Assembly: GCA_902803685.1 (NCBI GenBank) | Contig: CADCQR010000097.1 | Coordinates: forward strand, 1-11,232 | DNA: 11,232 bases | Direction: 5' to 3' | Origin: an uncultured Erysipelotrichaceae bacterium | Lineage (GTDB): Bacteria; Bacillota_I; Bacilli_A; RF39; UBA660 | Shown: piece after piece, positions 7,039 through 11,232 of the stretch | How the letters are laid out: every line of letters begins with the position of its first letter | Numbering within the stretch: position 1 is the stretch's first letter | Notes under the pieces: model-generated | What the model saw: the letters and a program-made list of their open reading frames with translations, nothing else | Told to the model about the DNA's origin: nothing | Database searches by the model: none | Translations under genes and position numbers: made by a program

Positions 7039-7060
7039 ATTGTTAGTAAAAACTAACAGT
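7039..7060 (+). other. Hairpin in the tRNA 5' leader
   Basis: TGTTAGT (7041-7047) pairs perfectly with ACTAACA (7052-7058) around an AAAA loop, and the pairing can be lengthened by a G-U and an A-T pair. It lies between the predicted transcription start and the tRNA, so it would be the 5' leader removed by RNase P. Confidence 0.45.
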
Positions 7061-7062
7061 AT

Positions 7063-7137
7063 TGCCCTATAGCCAAGTGGTAAGGCAGTGCGCTCTGACC
7101 GCATTACGCGTTAGTTCGAATCTAACTAGGGCAGCCA
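7063..7137 (+). tRNA. tRNA-Gln (anticodon CUG)
   Basis: A complete 75-nt cloverleaf with encoded CCA. The acceptor stem is TGCCCTA/TAGGGCA with the weak first pair U1-A72 and discriminator G73, both typical of bacterial tRNA-Gln. The D-arm is GCC/GGC around AAGTGGTAA. The anticodon stem is GTGCG/CGCAT with one G-U pair, and the loop CTCTGAC places the anticodon CTG at 7095-7097, which reads CAG. The variable loop has 5 nt, and the T-arm is GTTAG-TTCGAAT-CTAAC. It sits just upstream of glutamyl-tRNA synthetase. A dedicated CUG tRNA is a slight luxury in such AT-rich coding sequence, where CAG codons are rare and a UUG tRNA could cover both. Confidence 0.96.
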
Positions 7138-7148
7138 TGTTGTTTAAT

Positions 7149-7174
7149 AAGAGTGATAAAGTCATTCTTTTTTT
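7149..7174 (+). terminator. Terminator of the tRNA-Gln unit
   Basis: AAGAGTGA (7149-7156) pairs with TCATTCTT (7162-7169) over 8 bp with one G-U pair. The loop is TAAAG, and the stem leads into seven T's (7168-7174). It begins 11 bp after the tRNA CCA end and separates the tRNA from gltX, so the two are likely transcribed separately. Confidence 0.75.
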
Positions 7175-7247
7175 ATTATCTTTTAATATTTTTTACGACA
7201 AGTAAATTATAAAAAGTAATAATATTCTATCGATAGGTTAAAGTTTA

Positions 7248-7276
7248 TTGCTTTTTTAAGTATTTTAGTTTATTAT
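7248..7276 (+). promoter_or_regulatory. Candidate gltX promoter
   Basis: TTGCTT (7248-7253) and TATTAT (7271-7276) are spaced by 17 bp, with the -10 one base from consensus. Start would be near 7283, giving a leader of about 26 nt. No T-box leader (no AGGGTGG-type element) precedes this synthetase gene. The 10-bp palindrome CTATCGATAG (7227-7236) lies just upstream of the -35. Confidence 0.45.
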
Positions 7277-7308
7277 TAAATAGAAATTTTAAAAGAGGAG
7301 TACAGAAA

Positions 7309-8967
7309 ATGAGTGAAAATGAACGAATAGAATTAGCTGAAATTTTGTTTCCTAATATTAAAAACACAAGAGAATATTATGAAACTATGTACCCAGAAAG
7401 AGATTTACCTGAAAATGCAATGGTAACAAGATATGCACCATCGCCAACGGGTAAAGTTCATTTGGGTAATTTATTATCTGCTTTTGCAGATATGAATTAT
7501 GCAAGACAAACTGGAGGAGTATATTATTTAAGAATTGAAGATACTGACCAAAAAAGGAAAATAGAAGGTGGTATTGAAAATATTACAGGAGTATTGCATG
7601 ATTTTAATATATTGCCTGTAGAAGGATATTCTTTTGGAGGAGAGTATGGTCCTTATTTGCAAAGTGAAAGAACTGAGATTTATCAAACTTATGTAAAAGA
7701 TTTAATTATACAAGGATTAGCTTATCCATGCTTTATGACAGAACAAGAAATAGCTGATATAAGAGAAGAACAAGAAATTAATAAAACAAAAATAGGAATA
7801 TATGGTCATTATGCAGTAGATAGAGACTTAAGTTTAAATGAAGTAAAAGAAAAATTAGCTAATAAAGAAAGTTATGTAATTAGATTGAAGAGTCCTGGTA
7901 ATCCAGAAAAAATAGTAGAGATAGAAGATTGTATAAAAGGAAAATTAAAATTTCCAGAACATGATGTTGATACAGTATTACTTAAAAAAGATGGAACTCC
8001 TACATATCATTTAGCACATGCAATTGATGATCATTTAATGCATACAACTCATGTTATTCGTGGTGATGAATGGGTAAGTAGTCTTCCACTACATATTCAA
8101 TTATTTGAAATATTAGGTTTTAAACCAGTAAAATATGCTCATATAGCTCCAATTACTATTAAAGATCGAGAAACTGGTAATATAAGAAAAATAAGTAAAA
8201 GAAAAGATCCTTGGTTTGGAGTCAAATATTATGATGAGAATGGTATTCCAATAGAAGCATTACACCTATACTTAGCAACAATAACAAATACAAATTTTGA
8301 AGAATGGTATTTAAATAACTCAGATAAAAAAATAAGTGATTTTGAATTTAGTTTTGATAAACAAGCTGTGGGTGGAACTTCATTTGATGAAGCTAAACTA
8401 ATAAATATATGTAAAACATATTTTTCACGTAAGAGTGGAGAAGAGGTTTTCAATGAAACATTAAATTTTGCTAAGAAATTTGATCCAGAATATGCAACTG
8501 AGTTAGAGAAAAATAAAGATTTAATGATACAGTTTTTAAATATTGAAAAAGGTGGAGAGAGACCACGTAAAGATATTTCTAAATATAGTGATGTTAAAGA
8601 AGAATTTAGTTATGCTTTAGATGATATGTTTGAAAAAGAAGAATATTCTAAATTAGAGAGTGACAAAGTATATGATTTAGATTTAATTAAAGAATATATA
8701 AAAGTATTAGATCTAAATAATACTAATGAAGAATGGTTTGCAAACATAAAAGAATTTGCTGTAGCACATGGATATGCTGGAAATACAAAAGATTACAAGA
8801 AGAACCCAGAAAACTTTAAAGGGCATGTTGGAGATGTTTGTGAAGTATTAAGAGTAGTTATAACTGGAAGAACTAAGTCACCTGATTTATTCTCTATAAT
8901 GAAAATATTAGGTAAAGAAAAGATAGAGAAAAGAATAAAATTATATGAAGAACATATTACAAAATAG
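7309..8967 (+). CDS. gltX: Glutamate--tRNA ligase
   Basis: This 552-residue class I aminoacyl-tRNA synthetase attaches glutamate to tRNA in the cytoplasm. The Rossmann fold begins at RYAPSPTG (41-48) with the HIGH-type motif HLGN (51-54). The KMSKS-type loop is KISKR (294-298). YLRIEDTDQKR and HVIRGDEW, both typical of GluRS, are present. It is longer than the roughly 480-residue enzyme of many bacteria and carries a 40-residue N-terminal extension (LAEILFPNI...), as I recall for clostridial-type GluRS. AGAGGAG (7294-7300) sets the start. Its closest neighbour is tRNA-Gln, which fits a non-discriminating enzyme that also forms Glu-tRNA-Gln for GatCAB amidation; that specificity is inference and cannot be read from the motifs. 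No frameshift or missing key residue is seen. Confidence 0.96.
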   Translation: MSENERIELAEILFPNIKNTREYYETMYPERDLPENAMVTRYAPSPTGKVHLGNLLSAFADMNYARQTGGVYYLRIEDTDQKRKIEGGIENITGVLHDFNILPVEGYSFGGEYGPYLQSERTEIYQTYVKDLIIQGLAYPCFMTEQEIADIREEQEINKTKIGIYGHYAVDRDLSLNEVKEKLANKESYVIRLKSPGNPEKIVEIEDCIKGKLKFPEHDVDTVLLKKDGTPTYHLAHAIDDHLMHTTHVIRGDEWVSSLPLHIQLFEILGFKPVKYAHIAPITIKDRETGNIRKISKRKDPWFGVKYYDENGIPIEALHLYLATITNTNFEEWYLNNSDKKISDFEFSFDKQAVGGTSFDEAKLINICKTYFSRKSGEEVFNETLNFAKKFDPEYATELEKNKDLMIQFLNIEKGGERPRKDISKYSDVKEEFSYALDDMFEKEEYSKLESDKVYDLDLIKEYIKVLDLNNTNEEWFANIKEFAVAHGYAGNTKDYKKNPENFKGHVGDVCEVLRVVITGRTKSPDLFSIMKILGKEKIEKRIKLYEEHITK

Positions 8968-8978
8968 TATGTTCTTTT
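8948..8978 (+). terminator. Hairpin overlapping the gltX stop codon, probable weak terminator
   Basis: AAGAACATA (8948-8956) inside the last codons pairs perfectly with TATGTTCTT (8968-8976) just after the stop. The TAG (8965-8967) lies at the end of the 11-nt loop. Only four T's follow (8975-8978), so termination may be partial. Confidence 0.5.
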
Positions 8979-9010
8979 GAAATGGTTATAAAAAAATATA
9001 TAAATAAGGG

Positions 9011-9040
9011 AAAAAAGCAAAATAAAATGAGATTTTGCTT
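9011..9040 (-). terminator. Hairpin oriented as a minus-strand terminator
   Basis: AAGCAAAAT (9015-9023) pairs perfectly with ATTTTGCTT (9032-9040) around an 8-nt loop. On the plus strand no T-run follows, but on the minus strand the stem runs into six T's (complement of 9011-9016). No minus-strand gene is visible here, so it may stop antisense transcription toward gltX, or it may act only as a structure ahead of the next promoter. Confidence 0.35.
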
Positions 9041-9048
9041 AGAAAAGG

Positions 9049-9077
9049 TAGACAAAAAATGAAAAGTGTGGTAAAAT
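9049..9077 (+). promoter_or_regulatory. Strong promoter of the polysaccharide control operon
   Basis: TAGACA (9049-9054, five of six) and TAAAAT (9072-9077, five of six) are spaced by 17 bp, with an extended TGG (9069-9071) directly before the -10. Transcription should start near 9084. It is the best-matched promoter in the window and starts a new unit of at least three genes. Confidence 0.7.
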
Positions 9078-9107
9078 ATAGAACGTTGACTAAAGGGGGA
9101 CCAGTTA

Positions 9108-9776
9108 ATGGAAGAAATTAATATATTAGAAGTATTGGAATATTTTAAATCAAAACTTATTTGGATAGTAGCAAGTGTTATCGTAATTATGGTATTTGGT
9201 AATATTTATACTATTGCTACTAGAATGCCTATGTATAAGAGTAATACTACAATTTTGTTAGTTAGTGAACAAAGTGGTACAATTTCTCAAAATGATTTAA
9301 GTTTAAATACTAATTTGGTAAGTACTTATTCGGAAATAATTAAAAGCAGAAGAATTCTATCACAAGTAATTGCTAATCTTAATTTAGATACTACAGTTAA
9401 TGAATTATCAAATGCTATAGCTATTAGTACTAAACAAAATACGCAAATTATAACTGTAACAGTAGTAGATGCAGATGCAACACGTGCTAAAAATATAGCT
9501 AATGAATTATCAAAAGTATTTGCAGATGAAGTAAAAGATATTTATAAATTAGATAATGTTACAATAATAGATTCTGCATTAAAAGCTAATAAACCATATA
9601 ACTTAACTTATGCAAAAGATAATCTTATATATATGGCTATAGGTTTAGTATTATCATGTGGTGTAATCTTTGTTATTTATTACTTTGATACAACAATTAA
9701 ATCTACTGAAGTTATAGAAGAAAAATTAGGACTTACTATACTAGGTGTAGTTCCAGAAGAAAGAAAGGGAAGATAG
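9108..9776 (+). CDS. Wzz-like chain-length/BY-kinase activator protein (CpsC/YwqC/CapA type)
   Basis: This 222-residue membrane protein is the adaptor that activates the tyrosine kinase encoded next and helps set polysaccharide chain length. It has the family layout: a short cytoplasmic start, a first membrane segment at about 17-37, an extracellular Wzz domain (38-171) with MYKSNTTILLVSE and the coiled region TNLVSTYSEIIKSRRIL, a second membrane segment at about 172-192, and a cytoplasmic tail ending LGLTILGVVPEERKGR that binds the kinase in this family. The usual proline-rich motif before the second segment is reduced to NKPYNLTYAK. GGGGG at 9095-9099 lies eight bases before the ATG. It is the first gene of the operon, and the kinase starts three bases after its stop codon. 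Confidence 0.92.
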   Translation: MEEINILEVLEYFKSKLIWIVASVIVIMVFGNIYTIATRMPMYKSNTTILLVSEQSGTISQNDLSLNTNLVSTYSEIIKSRRILSQVIANLNLDTTVNELSNAIAISTKQNTQIITVTVVDADATRAKNIANELSKVFADEVKDIYKLDNVTIIDSALKANKPYNLTYAKDNLIYMAIGLVLSCGVIFVIYYFDTTIKSTEVIEEKLGLTILGVVPEERKGR

Positions 9777-9779
9777 TTT

Positions 9780-10487
9780 ATGAGTAATGAATTAAAGTTA
9801 AATTCAAATCCTAAATCATTATTTAGTGAATCTATTAAAACTATAAGAACTAACTTAGCATTTTCATCTATTGGAAAAGATTTAAAAGTAATTCTTATGA
9901 CTTCACCAGAGGCTGGAGATGGAAAAAGTTATATATCTGCTAACTTAGCGATAGCTTATGCTCAAGAAGGTAAAAAAGTGTTATTAGTTGATGCAGATTT
10001 GAGAAAAGGAAGGCAACATGAAATTTATGATGTATTAAATTCTGTTAATGCTGGATATTCTAACTTGATATTGAATTATAAGGCAAATACAAGAATAGGT
10101 AAATATATCTTACCTACAGCTAATGAGAATGTAGATATTATTCCTACAGGGCCAACGCCTCCTAATCCTATTGAGTTATTAGCAAGTGATAACAATAAAG
10201 AATTAGTTAAACAATTTAGAGAGAATTATGATATTGTTATATTTGATTGTCCACCAGTACTTGGTTTATCAGATGCATTGGTAATGACCCAATATAGTGA
10301 TGTTAATATATTGGTTGTTTCAAATAAGAAAACTAAACTAGAAAACTTAACAAGAGCCAAGAAAATATTTGAAACTGCTAATATAAAAATAGGTGGAGTA
10401 ATAGTTAATAAGGCTCAGACTAAAGAAAATAGTTATTATAGTTACTATACAAACGATTATTATTATAGAGATAAGAAGAAAAATTAA
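9780..10487 (+). CDS. Bacterial tyrosine kinase (BY-kinase, CpsD/YwqD/CapB type)
   Basis: This 235-residue cytoplasmic kinase controls capsule or exopolysaccharide assembly by autophosphorylation. It has the P-loop fold specific to BY-kinases. The Walker A is SPEAGDGKS (42-50), differing from the common PGEGKS by an inserted-looking EAGD but keeping Gly48-Lys49-Ser50. Walker A' is LLVDADLRKG with Asp71 and Asp73, and Walker B is IVIFDCPP with Asp156. E17, K20 and R23 occupy the oligomerisation helix position (EX2RX2R-like). The tail from 218 to 235 holds seven tyrosines (SYYSYYTNDYYYR), the cluster whose phosphorylation drives ring disassembly. It lacks a membrane segment and depends on the preceding adaptor, the Firmicutes arrangement. 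The stop codon overlaps the next start as TAATG. Confidence 0.94.
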   Translation: MSNELKLNSNPKSLFSESIKTIRTNLAFSSIGKDLKVILMTSPEAGDGKSYISANLAIAYAQEGKKVLLVDADLRKGRQHEIYDVLNSVNAGYSNLILNYKANTRIGKYILPTANENVDIIPTGPTPPNPIELLASDNNKELVKQFRENYDIVIFDCPPVLGLSDALVMTQYSDVNILVVSNKKTKLENLTRAKKIFETANIKIGGVIVNKAQTKENSYYSYYTNDYYYRDKKKN

Positions 10488-11218
10488 TGTTTAAAGATTT
10501 ACATTGTCATCTGCTTCCTGGGATTGATGATGGTTCTAAAAGTATAGAAGAATCTATAGAAACTCTTAGGATAGCAGAAGAAGAAGGGGTAACAGAAATT
10601 ATTCTTACTCCCCATTATATCGAAAATACAAGATATAGCTGTAATAACAAGAATAAAAAGGAATTATTAGAAGAGTTAGAAATGGTCGTTAAAGAGGCTG
10701 GTCTAAATATAAAATTATACTTAGGTAATGAGGCTTATATAAGTGAGCATTTTGTAGAATTGATGCAAAAAAGGGAAATAATGACATTAAATAATTCTAG
10801 ATATTTATTGTTTGAGTTTCCTTTGAATCAAACATATCAAAATTCTAAAGAAATTCTGTATGAATTAGTAACAATGGGATGTGTGCCAATACTTGCACAT
10901 CCAGAACGATATAAAGATTTTCAAAAGCATCCAGAACTGGCAGAGGAGTATGCTAGGATGGGAATATTACTTCAAGGAAACTACAAAAGTTTGTTAGGGA
11001 AGTATGGAAGAAATTCTAAAAAGGCATTAAAGATATTTTTGAAAAAAGGTTTAATAACTTTTTTAGGAAGTGATATTCATCATACTGGGGCATATGAAAT
11101 AGAAAAAGCTAGAAAAAAAGTAAAGAAATTAGTTAAGAGTGAAGAAAAGGTTGAAGATTTATTTTGTAATAACTTTGACAAAGTAATTAATGACGAAACT
11201 ATCAACATTAATTGGTAG
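10487..11218 (+). CDS. PHP-type tyrosine-protein phosphatase (CpsB/YwqE type)
   Basis: This 243-residue cytoplasmic enzyme removes phosphate from the BY-kinase tyrosine cluster. It has the PHP metal-binding set: DLHCHLLPGIDDG with His6 and His8 and Asp14-Asp15, TPHY with His43, GNEAY with Glu82, AHPERY with His138, and SDIHH with Asp196 and His198. Length and motif order match the family with nothing missing. Its ATG shares a base with the kinase stop (TAATG at 10485-10489), and the ribosome site is weak, so translation is probably coupled to the kinase. The order adaptor, kinase, phosphatase is that of Bacillus ywqCDE and lactococcal epsABC, where glycosyltransferase genes normally follow. 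These would be beyond the right edge. Histidinol-phosphatase, another PHP activity, is unlikely in this context. Confidence 0.94.
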   Translation: MFKDLHCHLLPGIDDGSKSIEESIETLRIAEEEGVTEIILTPHYIENTRYSCNNKNKKELLEELEMVVKEAGLNIKLYLGNEAYISEHFVELMQKREIMTLNNSRYLLFEFPLNQTYQNSKEILYELVTMGCVPILAHPERYKDFQKHPELAEEYARMGILLQGNYKSLLGKYGRNSKKALKIFLKKGLITFLGSDIHHTGAYEIEKARKKVKKLVKSEEKVEDLFCNNFDKVINDETININW

Positions 11219-11222
11219 TTTT
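11196..11222 (+). terminator. Hairpin overlapping the phosphatase stop codon
   Basis: AAACTATCAA (11196-11205) pairs with TTGGTAGTTT (11212-11221) over 10 bp with one G-U pair and a six-base loop. The stop codon TAG (11216-11218) lies in the 3' arm. Only TTTT follows, two of them already paired in the stem, so as a terminator it is weak and would allow read-through into the polysaccharide genes expected downstream. Confidence 0.4.
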
Positions 11223-11232
11223 ATAAAATATA

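Noticed and set aside
7063..7137. tRNA gene as a prophage or island attachment site
   Set aside because: There is no integrase gene nearby and no duplicated tRNA 3' end further along the window.
7175..7308. T-box riboswitch ahead of gltX
   Set aside because: There is no AGGGTGGNACCGCG-like T-box sequence and no terminator/antiterminator pair between the tRNA terminator and gltX; the leader predicted from the promoter is about 26 nt.
8229..9020. Minus-strand open frames at 8229-8453 and 8793-9020
   Set aside because: They are antisense to gltX or its 3' end with no ribosome sites. The second starts close to the minus-strand terminator hairpin, which would cut its transcript early.
9059..9121. 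Twenty-codon leader peptide before the polysaccharide operon
   Set aside because: Its ATG lies between the -35 and -10 of the promoter, so it would not be in the transcript, and it has no ribosome site.

Overview
The window is a strongly AT-rich stretch of chromosome from a low-GC Gram-positive bacterium. The signs are AAAGAGG-type ribosome sites, sigma-A-like promoters, a clostridial-type glutamyl-tRNA synthetase with an N-terminal extension, and a ywqCDE/epsABC-type polysaccharide control operon. TGG encodes Trp and no gene contains in-frame TGA, so the standard bacterial code applies. The overall style fits an uncultured gut Bacilli or Clostridia lineage, but that placement is inferred from style and not shown by a marker gene. 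Every supported gene lies on the plus strand.

Layout. Positions 1-1164 hold the 3' end of a secreted or surface protein: three 74-residue Listeria/Bacteroides-type (InlB B-repeat-like) repeats followed by a C-terminal domain ending in GVRPIVILN. A good intrinsic terminator (1264-1295) closes this unit. Positions 1457-6989 look like one long transcription unit or two tandem ones. It starts with a membrane-anchored protein of no recognised family, followed by an ABC-2 ATPase and permease pair, a complete type I ABC half-exporter, and an overlapping pair made of a HAD 5'-nucleotidase-like phosphatase and a divergent NUDIX hydrolase. Next come a tRNA-Gln(CUG) gene with its own promoter and terminator (about 7005-7174), gltX (7309-8967) with its own promoter, and a new strong promoter (9049-9077) that drives a Wzz-like adaptor, a BY-kinase and a PHP-type tyrosine phosphatase. 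These last three form the standard switch that controls capsule or exopolysaccharide assembly.

How the genes work together. The three genes at 9108-11218 act on one another: adaptor activates kinase, kinase autophosphorylates its C-terminal tyrosine cluster, phosphatase reverses it. They normally head a polysaccharide gene cluster, which would lie to the right of the window. The tRNA-Gln next to GluRS is functionally suggestive, because in bacteria without GlnRS the GluRS charges tRNA-Gln with Glu before GatCAB amidation. The ABC block is the least understood part: two unrelated exporter types share a cassette with an unknown membrane-anchored protein. The two stretches over 250 bases without a protein gene are 1165-1456 (terminator and promoter only) and 6990-7308 (tRNA gene plus signals). 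I see no CRISPR array, insertion sequence, integrase, attachment site or origin.
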